Source of the DNA: Zoroaster sp. YZ-2022
Taxonomy: Eukaryota > Echinodermata > Asteroidea > Forcipulatida > Zoroasteridae
NCBI GenBank assembly: GCA_029582265.1
Contig: CM055822.1
Coordinates: 4,833,057 to 4,897,056 of the forward strand
Length of the DNA stretch: 64,000 nt
Direction of reading: 5' to 3'
The notes below the pieces were generated by a model. That model ran no database searches and was not told where the DNA came from. It worked only from the letters and a program-made list of their open reading frames with translations. Below are positions 46,389-57,480 of the stretch, piece by piece (the stretch's first letter is position 1; each line of letters starts with the position of its first letter). Both the position numbers and the translations under genes were made by a program.

Positions 46389-47230
46389 CATTTCTGGTAA
46401 TTCTTCTTCTTTTCGTGTCTTTGAAGCAGTTATATGACAGTTTCCCATTTCTTTACACAGTCCTTCGCTTTGTTATTAAACTCTGCGAGATCTTTTGAGC
46501 TGCACTGGTTGGGTAGTAGGGGGCAGACAAGGCAATGCTGCATTGTATGGTCCTCTTCCACATTCACAGGTGGTTGGGCCGGTTTTATAGCCCCATCTGG
46601 CCATAGTAGCTTTTGATCGCCCTGTTCCTGTTCTCCGACGGTTGAGTGTCTGCCACTGGACCCATGGTGCTTCTGAGCCAGAAGGGAGGTCTTCAGAAGG
46701 GGGGATTCCCATGTCAAGAGGAGGGGGGTCTTCCTCAAGCTTTTTTGTCCATAGCTGGAGTCTGGTTTCTTCCCGAGATGTTGTTAGGGCTGGACATGGC
46801 TGAGGAAGCTTCTCCTGACCTCAGTCGTTGGGCTGGGGGTTCACGTCCATGGAGGAGGTGGCGTTCATCACTGGTAGCTTTTGTTAACTCTACTGGCTGG
46901 CAGCCTCCCGTCTCACATCTGCAGGGGCAATGCCAGCGAGGAGGTGCAGGTTGTTTATGTTGGTAGGCTTCAAGCAGCCAGTGATCAAGCGGCAGGTGTT
47001 ATTCAACGCTGGGTCTAGTTTCTGGCATGGGTTGATCTCTCCCAAACAGGACACGCATACTCCGCAGAGGAATAACACAGGGCCAGAGCAGTACATCTTA
47101 ATGTCTGTGCTAGAAACCAAGGATGCCTCAAAAGCACACTTAAGCACTGTAGCTCGGAAGCCTGAGGAAACCTGTAAACAAGGGCGCTTACAGGTGAACT
47201 AGAAATACCGGGGTAAACCCCTACTCTTCC
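46388..47230 (-). mobile_element. LINE fragment, C-terminal region of a reverse transcriptase
   Basis: On the minus strand, 47200-46900 reads TLRCTALALCYSSAEYACPV and LDPALNNTCRLITGCLKPT, and 46700-46440 reads VQWQTLNRRRTGTGRSKATM then TCECG and a degenerate zinc-type end with MQHCLVCPLLP. These are C-terminal landmarks of RTE/Rex/Nimb-like LINEs; I cannot choose the clade. Frameshifts occur throughout. The reverse-transcriptase core is absent, so the copy is 5'-truncated. Confidence 0.72.
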
Positions 47231-47473
47231 ACGATAAGTGTTCTGTTCTTTACGCATTACTTACCTAGCACACGGACTTTTCTTGCCTGCGTTACGTTTG
47301 TATAGCAGGCAAATTGTGTCTGTTCGTTTAATATTTGCATATTACGCAATGCTGTGTGTTTTGCAGGGTACAGGGTCTTAGAGAAGGCATATTTTTGTTG
47401 TACCTGGGGGTATATAAGAAAAGGGCGTTTGAATGTTACTATTCTAGCTTGCAGTCTCTTCGACTACATCATT

Positions 47474-48173
47474 ATGGAGCTGGCCGACATATCCGGACCT
47501 TCTAGACACGAGAATCCAGGGATTCTCAGTCGCGTTGTTGGAACCAACTGACACGCTGATATCGAACAAGTTGAGCGGCTTTCAACAGCAGATCAAGAAA
47601 AATCAACAGGAATTGAGTGACGTACAAGTAGCAAAGATAGAAGAGCTAAGCAAAGACTCGTATAAGTTCCGAAAACGCGGAAACGAAGAACAGTATAAAG
47701 TGAATGTTAAGGTGTTACGAAACGGGCGCCATCCTAGCGGTAGATAGCGGAGCAACAAATATTACAGACGTCAAAAGCAGGATATGTGAAGGTATAGAGA
47801 TCATGGAGAAAAGACAAAAACTTATAAAATTAGCTGATAGCTCAGATGCAGGATGGACAACGGTGGACGAATATGAAAGAAACTGTCTAGCGGATAATTC
47901 GGATGACGAAAAGCGGATTATGCGGGCAGAAGCCAGAGCTCAAAGGAAGAACAGCAGCAAAGTAAAAGCAAGGAAGGCCCAGTACGTACGACGGTATGCG
48001 CCATATCAAGCAGACACGGGGATGGCTAATAGAAATGGAGCCCCCAGCTTGATCACATCAGCGGGTTCAACGCCAGAGCTATGGTGGAAGAAAGCCCGGC
48101 GTATGTTTCGCATGTGGTGAGGCGGGGCACTGGAGGGCGGATTGCAACCAAGTAGCGAGGCAGGCCAAGGATA
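47474..48173 (+). pseudogene. Gag-like ORF of the Ngaro-type element, frameshifted
   Basis: ATG at 47474-47476, three bases after repeat A1 ends (MELADISGPSRHENPGILSR), with a shift after about 25 codons into LISNKLSGFQQQIKKNQQEL and YKFRKRGNEEQYKVNV, and another into SRICEGIEIMEKRQKLIKLA, DSSDAGWTTVDEYERN and EKRIMRAEARAQRK. It ends in a zinc knuckle, CFACGEAGHWRADC (C-x2-C-x4-H-x4-C), in yet another frame near 48110-48150. The knuckle supports nucleic-acid binding. Not functional here. Confidence 0.78.
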
Positions 48174-49960
48174 GCTATAAGTTAAGTACAATAATCACTT
48201 ATTGTGAATGGGATTGCGTTGTCCATAAAACGCAAACGGGTAGTGCAACAATAACAGATTGGGGCCGGTCAGATAAAGAATTATCGCCAGTAGGGAGATT
48301 AAAAATGCAATTATATTATTGGAAGTATATTACTACTAATGACAATGTTTTGCATATTTTGGAATATGGTTATAAGCTACCTTTATTCACGTTACCGCCC
48401 ACAGCCGAGCTTGAAAATAATAGATCAGCATTGCACCATCCAAAATTCGTACACGGTGAAATTAAAAAATTACTCATCAGGGGTTGTATAACGGAGGTGC
48501 ATAAGAAGCCATACTTAGTAAATCCATTGACAGTTTCTGATAATAAAGGTAAACTCAGAATGGTGCTGGACTGCCGTCACTTAAATCTTCACTTATTTAA
48601 AGAAACATTCAAATATGAAGATGCACAGATAGTCAAAGACGTGTTTAAGAAAGGCGATCACGTAATTACTTTTGATCTAAAGTCAGCCTATCATCACATA
48701 GGAATTTCGGAACAACATAAGAAGTTTTTAGGTTTTGCATGGGATTTCGGAAACAATAAGAAGTATTTTGTGTTTAACGTGCTACCATTCGGTGTATCAA
48801 CTGCAGCATATATATTTTCAAAAGTCATGAGATGTGTAATAACTTATTGGCGGGGTAAAGGTCATAAGGTTGTTATTTTTTTGGATGATGGTATTGCAGG
48901 ATGCGCAGATTTGTGCGATGCAATAAAATTAAGCAAGAATATTAGAAACGATCTAACAGATCTAGGTTTTCTAATTGCAGAAGAAAAATGCAGCTGGGAT
49001 CCAAAAAGCACAGCCACGTGACTAGGACTAAATTGGGACTTCGGTCGTGGTGAGGTGCACATCACAGATACCAGAATATATGATTTAAAAAGATCAATTG
49101 ACGGCTTATTGAGTCATACTCGGGTAACAAATACACCCGTGCAAGTCAGGATATTAGCTAGGGCAATAGGCCAGATAGTATCAATGCATACAGTCTTGGG
49201 ACCACTAGTTCAATTGAAAACGAAAGAAGCATTCCGATGTGTCAATAGTAGGGCTAGTTGAATGCATGTGTTCTGTTAACGCCACAAGACAAAATCCGGA
49301 GTTGGAATTTTGGAAATGTAATGTGGACAGGCTGAATGTTTTACCTATTGAGAACACAATTTCTTTTAACTATAATGTACCGGTATATACTGATGCGTCG
49401 GGTGTCGGCTATGGTAGGTATGTTTTAGAGAATAAAGAATTAGAAGTTATGGGAGCCTGTCAGAAGCTGAGAAGTGCAAGAGCTCTACTTGGAGAGAGCT
49501 GAGGCAGTCTATAGAATGTTGAAATCTATAGAAAGTAGCCTGGAAGGGCTGAACGTGCGCTGGTGCACTGATAATAAAAATATCGTGAAGATAATAAAAT
49601 CAGGAAGTCAAAAATCTGAATTACAACAGAAAGCAGTTGAAATTCATGTGAAATCTGTGAAAGGGCTGTGTACAGATTGATCCTGTGGATTCCTCGAAAA
49701 GAAAACAAGAGGGCTGATATGTTCAGCAGAATAGTTGACAGCGATGACTGGCAGATTAATTGTCAGACATTTAGTAGGCTTAACAAGAAATGGGGCCTTG
49801 TTACACTTGTGATAGGTTTGCATGTAATTATAATGCAAAATGTTCAAAATATAACTCTCGGTGGTGGCTTCCGAAACTGCAGGAATTGATGTTTCAAACA
49901 AATTTGGACAAATGAAACAAATTGGTGGGTACCACCCCAAACTGGTTGCCAAGACGATCG
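48174..49960 (+). pseudogene. Reverse transcriptase / RNase H of the Ngaro-type element
   Basis: A 238-codon open part (48305-49021) contains RGCITEVHKKPYLVNPLTVS, MVLDCRHLNLHLFKETF, ITFDLKSAYHHIGISEQ and the active-site VIFLDDG (near 48878), all diagnostic of DIRS/Ngaro reverse transcriptases. A TGA at 49019-49021 interrupts it; the same frame then continues with RILARAIGQIVSMHTVLGP. The RNase H follows in shifted frames: PVYTDASGVGYGRYVLE, then VRWCTDNKNIVKIIKSGSQK and WIPRKENKRADMFSR (last catalytic Asp), and WWLPKLQELM near 49865. At least three lesions. Confidence 0.88.
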
Positions 49961-50236
49961 ACAAATTGGTGAAGGAGGGGAAAGTGGAACGTTAGTAATG
50001 CCATATTGGAAATCGGCTCCATTTTGGCCGAAAGTATGGAACGCCTTGGTTTCATGCCGTTTGTAAAGATCACGAGTGTTTGCCTGCAAACATTGTGCAG
50101 AGAGGAAAAGGCAATAATGGGATTTTTGGAAACCTAAAGTAATTTCAGATTATTAGCATTGAACATTATATTTTAGCAATTTTTCTTTTCTTCCCTCTCA
50201 CCAGGTCTAGGTATCACTGTCGCCATATCCAGCGCA

Positions 50237-51213
50237 ATGGAGGATGCGGGGGTCAAGTCGGTCAGGTTGACGGAGCTTTCCAGCAGTATGTCAAAGCAGC
50301 TAATTGGTTCGAGGAGCGACAGCACTATTAAAAAATATTTCTCAGCTTTTCAGAGATGGAAGTTATTTATAGAAAGGGAAGGTGCTAAAGCAATACCTGC
50401 CCAGCCAATTCACGTGGCTTTATACATTACGAGTTTGATTGACGGAAAAAGTTCACAAAGTGTTGTTCAATCGGCAGTATACTCGATAAAATGGGCCCAT
50501 AATATCGGTTTGTCAGATCCATGGATAATTCGTTTGTAAAGAACCTCTTAGAGTCTGTAAAGCGTCAGAAAACAAACCCAGTAAAGAAAAAGATATTGTC
50601 ACGGCTGACCAAATTATTGCACTGTGCAACAAATACAGCGAATCCAGTGACATTTTGGTGCTGCGTGAGATCTAGCTATTATTGTTTTGGGGTTCTCTGG
50701 TTTTTGAGGTTCGATGAAATTCATTCATTGCAAGGTACAGATATCAAATTTTATGAGTCCTATTTATCGGTGCATTTAGGTAAATGTAAAACGGACCAGT
50801 ATCGTAAGGGTGACACAGTGGTAATTGCTCAGGGTCAACTTAGCATGTCCAATAAAAATTTTAAGCAATTATATTTCAAAAGGTACGGTAGCATATCGTT
50901 AGAATCTGACGAGTATTTGTTTCTGTGCAGCATATAGCAATAGGGGCAAGAAGGCCTTAATTAAGAAAAACAAGCCGTTGAGCTATACAAGAGCTCGAGA
51001 AACAGTGTTGAGCCGTTTAAGGAAGTTTGCCCTGACGGAGATTTAGGGCTTCATTCCTTAAGAGCAGGCGGAGCCACAGCCGCTGCGAGAGCCTCGGTAC
51101 AGGATAGGCTCTGGAAAAGGCATGGTAGATGGAAAGGAGAAAGGACAAAAGATGGTTATGTAGATGATAGCTTAGAGCATAAATTATCTGTTACGAAAGC
51201 GTTAAATTTGTAA
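50237..51213 (+). pseudogene. Tyrosine recombinase of the Ngaro-type element, frameshifted
   Basis: ATG at 50237-50239 opens the SAM-like core-binding domain (SRSDSTIKKYFSAFQRWKLF, IDGKSSQSVVQSAVYSIKWA). After shifts near 50530 and 50935 the catalytic domain follows: first Arg in FGVLWFLRFDEIHSL, then HSLRAGGATAAAR (H-x-x-R), HGRWKGERTKDGYVDD with the second His/Trp position and the catalytic Tyr, ending at the TAA at 51211-51213. All catalytic residues of the family are visible, so decay is recent. The enzyme would integrate the circular copy at a matching trinucleotide. A T/C-rich stretch and CAG precede the ATG, resembling a splice acceptor. Confidence 0.87.
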
Positions 51214-51986
51214 CTTAGAATGTGGTACACTTAGCTACATGGTAATAATTGCTTAAGGCCAACAATATTTGCACTGAAAACGAACGATTACATGTTTAAA
51301 CCAAAATTTTCCTGATCTTGGTCTAGCCGTCTGGCAAGCGATACCAAAATTGTGTATTTGTGTACTTAGTAGGTTGTACAATGTGCATTAGGGCAGTGTT
51401 GCCGTTATTAGAAAAGACTTTTCTTTGCCTGCGTTACGTTTGTATAGCAGGCAAACAGTTCTGTTCGTTTAACATTTGCATATTACGCAATGCTGTGTGT
51501 TTTGCAGGGTACAGGGTCTTTAGAGAAGGCATATTTTTGTTGTACCTGGGGGGTATATAAGAAAAGGGCGTTTGGAATGTTACTATTCTAGCTTGCAGTC
51601 TCTTTCGACTACATCATTTAAATAACCGGGAAGTGGTGAAAATGAAGAAAATAATGTTGCGAAAGTTATAGCTTAATTAGAGTTAATTTCGTTAAATGTG
51701 TTTTATTAACGGTTTTTTGTCGCAAAGGTTTTCCAGAGTGTTTTGCTCATAGAGTTTTTATCTCGGTTTTTAACCCGGACGAAGCCATGTGTAAAGTACT
51801 ACTGGACGGAAAGTGTTTTAGGCAATTGTTATTAATATAATGTACAGACATGTGGTATGTGGTGTTCAGAATAAATAGCCAGCTCAGCTCTAGCCGTCTG
51901 GCAAGCGATACCAAAATTGTGTATTTGTGTACTTAGTAGGTTGTACAATGTGCATTAGGGCAAGTGTTGCCGTTATTAGAAAAGAC

Positions 51987-52860
51987 CTACGGCTTAACGT
52001 CCCATGCGCAAAACTGCAGAAACCCCAATTAGCACCATTAGCCATAAACAACAGCTGCAAAACTAGCCACAGAGACAGCAGCTCCCACCAACAGAGCTTA
52101 CACGGGACCAGTGAAACCTACCATAAAGAAATATACCCTCGATAACACATGAACAAATGAACACAGCCAAGGAGAAAACTACACAAGACAAAACAGGACA
52201 CTGGGCCTAACGAAGGCGAGTCTCATCAAAACCCGTTCAGGACGCTTGGTTACAAAGCCAAAGCACCTTCAGGACTATATTCTCATAGTACATGAGCATT
52301 GAATATAGGATACATGCACTGTAATTAGGTTGTCACATGAAATTTTGACTGTTGTTGTTATATATGGACTGTAGTTTGTTCAGTTCTAAGGCAGAAATGT
52401 CCTGTCTAAGTTTTTTCCCAAGTTTGTTTTCAAGAAAAAAGGGGCATTTTGAAAGTTCAACAATTGTTTTTGAAGTTGTTAAAAAATTTTTTTTTTAAAC
52501 TAACTAAAAATAAACTAATTTAAAAAAACACACAACAACACAGAAGGACTGAAACAATGAGACAGAAGACGAAAATCCCAAATTATATCTATGACTCAAG
52601 CACAAAACAGCTTATTTTCTCACAATATCCGGATTTTTATCATACTTTATTTTTATCCCACAGTTTTCACAGCTACATAATTTTTTCAGTTTTTACATAA
52701 GTGTTGTGCGGTTTGCTCAACAAAAAAGAAAGAAAGAAAAGTATATGGTTATTTTTCTTTAAAGAAAGGGATGCAATGGTATACACTTGGTGTTATCATT
52801 GTTCAGCAATAACTAAAGTGACGCGCATGCGTCGTTATTATTGAGTTTACATCGATATTA
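51987..52860. other. Unassigned DNA after the Ngaro-type element
   Basis: Starts with CTACGGCTTAACGTCCCATG, a phrase also present in the SINE at 6.39 kb, so a small repeat fragment lies here. The rest is AT-rich without recognised genes. Confidence 0.45.
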
Positions 52861-53491
52861 GGCCGTATTCATAAAATAAGTAATTACTTACTAGTAAATG
52901 CTATAAGTAAAAACAACAAGCTAGGTAAGTAAAGGTCTAAAGCAATTGCTAAAATCTTATTCATAACCATTTGCTAAATGATTACAGTTGTTACTTGCCC
53001 TCGGCTAGTAAGTTCTCGCAGTTGTTATTGTACCAGTACCATCCACGAGTCTCGGTATTTGTGGGTATGAAGGTGTTTGCAAGCCATTCCACATTTTCTT
53101 TGTCAAACCCAAATAAAGTTCTGTAAGTGGTAGGGTTGACTTCTTACAACGATTGCTTCCCGATGTTATACACCCCTGTGGTTGTGGTCTTGGACGTAAA
53201 ACAATGGCAGAAAATGTGATATGTCTGTATTGGCTAAACAGCAAGCTAAAAAATTAGGTGTTTGTGCACACACTAGTAAATGCTAGTCGAAGGTCATTTC
53301 ATGAATACAAATTGAAGTAGGTGCTAATTTCTAGCATTTACTTATAAGTAAAAAAGCAATTACTAAAGCTTAAAACTTGTAGCTTTTACTTGAAAGTCAT
53401 TGCTTATTTCTATGAATACACATTTAAGTAAAAGGTTAGTAAAAGGGGTTGTTACTAGTAAAAGCAATTACTTATTTTTATGAATACGGCC
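52861..53491 (-). mobile_element. PIF/Harbinger deletion derivative with a transposase remnant
   Basis: Inverted ends GGCCGTATTCATAAAATAAG and its complement (one base longer) bound a 631-bp element; repeats of TTACTAGTAAATG type fill both subterminal regions. In the middle, on the minus strand near 53120-53020, FGFDKENVEWLANTFIPTN and TETRGWYW resemble the N-terminal region of HARBI1-type transposases. GGCC-type ends and this fragment point to PIF/Harbinger. The target duplication is not clear. Confidence 0.72.
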
Positions 53492-55757
53492 AGTTACAGC
53501 GGCGGTTGGTTTATCGAACACAGCGGATCGGCGCGCGTACATGTAAAATCACAAGTAATCGTCTTGCACCAAGACCAGTGTAACTGTATAGCGTTGGGAC
53601 GAGATTGCTCGTAACGTCATGGTGAAGGTGCCCGCATTAAAACGTAATTCAATATGGATTCACCAACCACTTCCACTTAAAATAATAATAATAATAACAT
53701 GTACATATCGCAAAATGCAGTAAACAAAACCGACCCAAATCACTTGATACAGCCATGCTCAAAATTCAAGAAAATTTCTTTAGTTGCTAGTATACTGGAA
53801 CAGTTAAAAGTCTGGTATTTATATTATAAAAGACAGCAAAGGTCATACAGTAAATTTGTACTATATACATAACAGGTAACATAATTTAAAATTACCCCGT
53901 GAAATATTGCTTGAATAGGTGCGTCTTGAGTCGAATTTTAAAATACAATATTTGAGAAATAAAATATAAAACACTATTCAAGCATCAATGTAATAACCAC
54001 AAAAAGAACAACATGAGAACGACAATAACAAAAATCACACACAACGATGAATAACATGTAAGCTCACAAACAACAACACATGCCACCAAAACAACAAACA
54101 AATCTGAGGAAACGACGAAAACTATGACATAATAGTTATTTCTGTTTCACAAAACGTAAACGTTTCTGGACGACAATAAATAGGCCTATTGGTTATATTA
54201 ACAAACTTCTTTGAGCATATTGTTGCATTCCCACTATTGTAGGTCAACAAAATAATAAGGACACAAACTTGTTAGACAATCAAATGGGTTGGTTTATTAA
54301 CATTCTCACTATATATAGGTTGGTGATAGTTCAATAATAACATACCTTGTTCCATATAGGAAAGGTATTTGACGAAAGTAAAGTGAGTGACAACTTAGAA
54401 AGGAGAGCGTAATCAAGGGGGTAATGCTTACTGGGGATGCTAAGCTATTTAATAAGGGAGCAGCGGTTGTGCACGGAGCAAGACAACAGACCACAGCTAA
54501 TGACTGAGCGGGTCAGTAACGGTGACTGTTGCCCGTGTTTCACCCACGAGCCGTGTTCGGTGTGTTGTGGTGGACGAAACAGACTAAGTCCAAAGGACGG
54601 GCTCCAAAGTCCAAGCCACGTGGTGGGAGGGCGTGCCATGCACACAAGGCTCTTGCTGGTGTTGCATTATGCATTGCGTTGGCGCTGGATATGCATGAGT
54701 AAAAGTAGGTCCTTGTAAGGATTGCATATTCATAGTGGACAATCGAGGGTCCAATACATGCCATGTAAACAAAACCCTGGGAATTAGAGAACTAGAAATT
54801 GCATTATAAGCAAAATATTTAACAGTAAAAGGGTAAGATTCATAACAATATTTAAAAGGATTCGTTTAGACACGATCGTTAAATATGCCAGAATTCGACA
54901 GTTCCAAGATTATTTGGGAGGAAATAGTGCCCAACGTTGATTCAGATGATTCTTCCCGAGGCGGCACAACATCGGTCGTCAGATAATAATATCTCAAAAT
55001 CAGACGAAAAGATGGGCGTTGTTCGTGCAGCCGAACCGAACTGGTGAGCCGTTAGCCCGCATAGTTGCACAAGAACTCAGGCCGGTGACGACATCGATAA
55101 GAATGTTCTCACTGGCAGCCCACGACAATCACCTCCACACTACAGACTGGTAATGTGTAATATCTGTGAATTTGTTATATTTTAGGTTAAATCTACACTA
55201 CAGTGTGTAATATAATTGCGTTTGCTGTATGGTTTGTGTACCAACAGTACATAATGAAAACAAAATTCGGCCCATGTTTTACAGTACTGGTACATGTTCA
55301 TAAAATATTATCGGGTTGTTTTGTCCCAATCTTGTTTTAATTATTTACATGGCTGGAAAAATTTATAATTGTAATAATGCTGGTAAAAATGTTTGTGCAT
55401 TTTTTTTTATCAACTTCAAGTGAAAAACCCTGATTCATAATGAAAACAGACCCAACTTTACATTGAAATGTTTTATTGTCTTTTTAGACAATCAGATAGT
55501 TCTTACATACCGTTTGTAAACTAAGTCGGATAAGAAATATAATGAATGAGTAAAATTCAATGATGCACATGATGAGAAAATTTCCCCAAGGATAACTAGC
55601 ATTATGTTGGGTGTCAAAAGTAAATAAAATAATAAAAGGGTGTCCACCCAAATTTAACACCAAGTAATGTAATGTGAAGCTTGAGAGGCTCGAAGTGTAG
55701 ACGAATTCAGACGAAAGTTAAGAAGATTAAAACATAAGGAATGAATAAATGCACATG
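53492..55757. other. Unassigned AT-rich DNA
   Basis: No gene was recognised. A short open frame begins at an ATG near 54884 (PEFDSSKIIWEEIVPNVD) and stops after about 35 codons; it may be a decayed first exon or retroelement ORF, but I cannot support either. Confidence 0.45.
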
Positions 55758-55915
55758 ATAATAATAATAATAATAATGGAGGCATTTTTAAAGCGCCCTT
55801 TACACGAGGTATCACAGCGCTGTACATTATTATTCTGCTCATCAGGCTCATAAATCATTCCTGAAACCATCTCAGCTCCCTGGGAGTATACAGCTCAATT
55901 GCCGCCATTGCGACC
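55758..55915 (-). mobile_element. 5'-truncated SINE, body and tail only
   Basis: Shares GAAACCATCTCAGCTCCCTG, GTATACAGCTCAATTGC and the (ATA/ATT)n tail with the SINEs at 6.0 and 9.0 kb. The tRNA head is missing, and the segment before the tail (GGAGGCATTTTTAAAGCGCC) differs, so it may be a subfamily. Confidence 0.75.
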
Positions 55916-56274
55916 CGTTGTTATAAATGGCGAAAGTTAAAGGCAGAATTGTGTGGTTGGTACAAGGGATGGCACAAAGGTTGGTGCAAACAAACGGTGT
56001 TCACTGATGACGTCATAATCATTTCTGAAAGGGTCTCAATAGTGGTGGCAGTGGTTAAATTACTTTTTCGAACGTATTTGAAAATACAAAAGAAGATTGC
56101 CTGAACCAACTGCTAGTAGAGGCCGCGCTAAGCATCGATTACGTCACCTATGATATTTTGGGAAATGTCAGGCACCTTTTAAGAATATTTTCATCCTTAT
56201 TTTAGCGTTACAGAACATCCCATATCGAACTTCCTGTTTGAAACAAAAGTAAAGGTCAGGACAGCCACAAAGTG

Positions 56275-56445
56275 ATGTCGGAAGATAGTTCAAGGGAGTG
56301 CCCTGAGTATTGCGCAAACTGTATTTCATAGGTGAGTGCCCTGTGTGGCGGAAGATAGTTCGAAGGGAGTGCCCCGAGCATTACATTTATGGCATATGGG
56401 AGGGCCCGAATACGCTCCATAATTCATAGGGAATGTAGCCTTGTA
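56275..56445. repeat. Short GAGTGCCC repeat block
   Basis: GGAAGATAGTTC(G)AAGGGAGTGCCC occurs twice (about 56279 and 56351) with another GTGAGTGCCC between. Wording matches the larger array at 62.08-62.69 kb, including a later CATAATTCATAGGG phrase. Confidence 0.7.
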
Positions 56446-56860
56446 TCAAGGCGTCAGAACGGTTTGTCGCATAATTTGACCCGCTTATAGCTATCCGAAC
56501 TCCAGCGCACATGGACACAGTGTATGGATTCATATGTATATATAAGTTTTGATTGGCCATCATTTAAAATGAACCACCCGAAAATCAACATTTTGGCATG
56601 ACTTTCCATTGGAATTCAACCGAAAAAATAAAGAAACACTTAAACCTTTCGATTACAGAAGGATCAAGGTTGATTCAGTTCGAACACACGAGGTTGCAAT
56701 GCACAACCGGAACTCTGTTACTAATGTCGCAGCACAGTGTACGTTCGAGGCTGGGAACCCCGGTCGTTTTGCTGAATTTCGCGGGCCAGAAATCGGGGTA
56801 GTACCGTGAGTGCACACTACAGCAACAGCCTTGGTCAAGGCTAAGGGGCCCTTATTAAAA

Positions 56861-57480
56861 TGTCCTGTGGTATTACCAAAAAATACCACAGGACACACAG
56901 GAATTGTCCTGTGGTTTTTTGGGACATTACCACAGGCACGTTACCACAGGAACATTACCACAGGAACGTTACCACAGGAACGTTACCACAGGAACGTTAC
57001 CACAGGAACGTTACCACAGGAACGTTACCACAGGAACGTTACCACAGGAACGTTACCACAGGAACGTTACCACAGGAACGTTACCACAGGAACGTTACCA
57101 CAGGAACATTACCACACGGGGAACATTACCACAGAGACATTACCACAGGAACATTACCATGGTAAGAAATAACACAGGAACATGGTGCTATTAAGTTACA
57201 TTACCACAAGTTACATTCCTGTGGTAACAAGCGGGGCCTCAGTGTAACATGCCTATGGTACCCGTGGCATAATGTTCCTGGTGGTAACGAGCCTGTGTAA
57301 CGAGCCTGGTAACATATTTCATATTGCCTGTGTTAAATGTTCTGTAGTGATTGCGTATATCAGGTACAATTTCCCTGTGGTTACCACAGAGCTGCACGTT
57401 ACCACAGGAACATTACCACAGGTACCATAGGCACGTTATCATTACAGGCTCATGTTACCACAGGCATGTAACCCTTGTAG
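56861..57480. repeat. 14-bp minisatellite (GTTACCACAGGAAC) with hairpin start
   Basis: A hairpin, TGTCCTGTGGTATT with its exact complement ending at 56895, is followed by about 13 tandem copies of a 14-bp unit between 56927 and 57115, then irregular relatives to about 57480 in both orientations. Translated Tyr-His-Arg-Asn runs are artefacts. Core word TACCACAGG is shared with the satellite at 61-62 kb. Confidence 0.92.

Larger units (their letters stand above)
47275..51986 (+). mobile_element. Tyrosine-recombinase retrotransposon, Ngaro/DIRS type
   Basis: Structure is A1 - genes - B1A2 - B2. A1 is about 47275-47473, A2 about 51416-51617; B1 is about 51322-51418, B2 about 51893-51986. Repeat A starts GACTTTTC and contains TTACGTTTGTATAGCAGGCA; repeat B contains CTAGCCGTCTGGCAAGCGAT. 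The trinucleotide GAC occurs at the left end (47275-47277), the B1/A2 junction (51416-51418) and the right end (51984-51986), as expected for a circular intermediate integrated by a tyrosine recombinase. There is no target duplication. Genes for gag, reverse transcriptase/RNase H and the recombinase are in order and decayed. The split direct repeats favour Ngaro or PAT over DIRS1. Confidence 0.9.

Noticed and set aside
56927..57115. Regular short repeats resembling a CRISPR array
   Set aside because: The 14-bp units are contiguous with no unique spacers, and the context is a eukaryotic genome. It is a minisatellite.
56810..57194. Open frames with Tyr-His-Arg-Asn-Val repeats as a repeat protein
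   Set aside because: All three plus frames are open because a 14-bp unit lacking stops is repeated; no start context or domain supports a protein.
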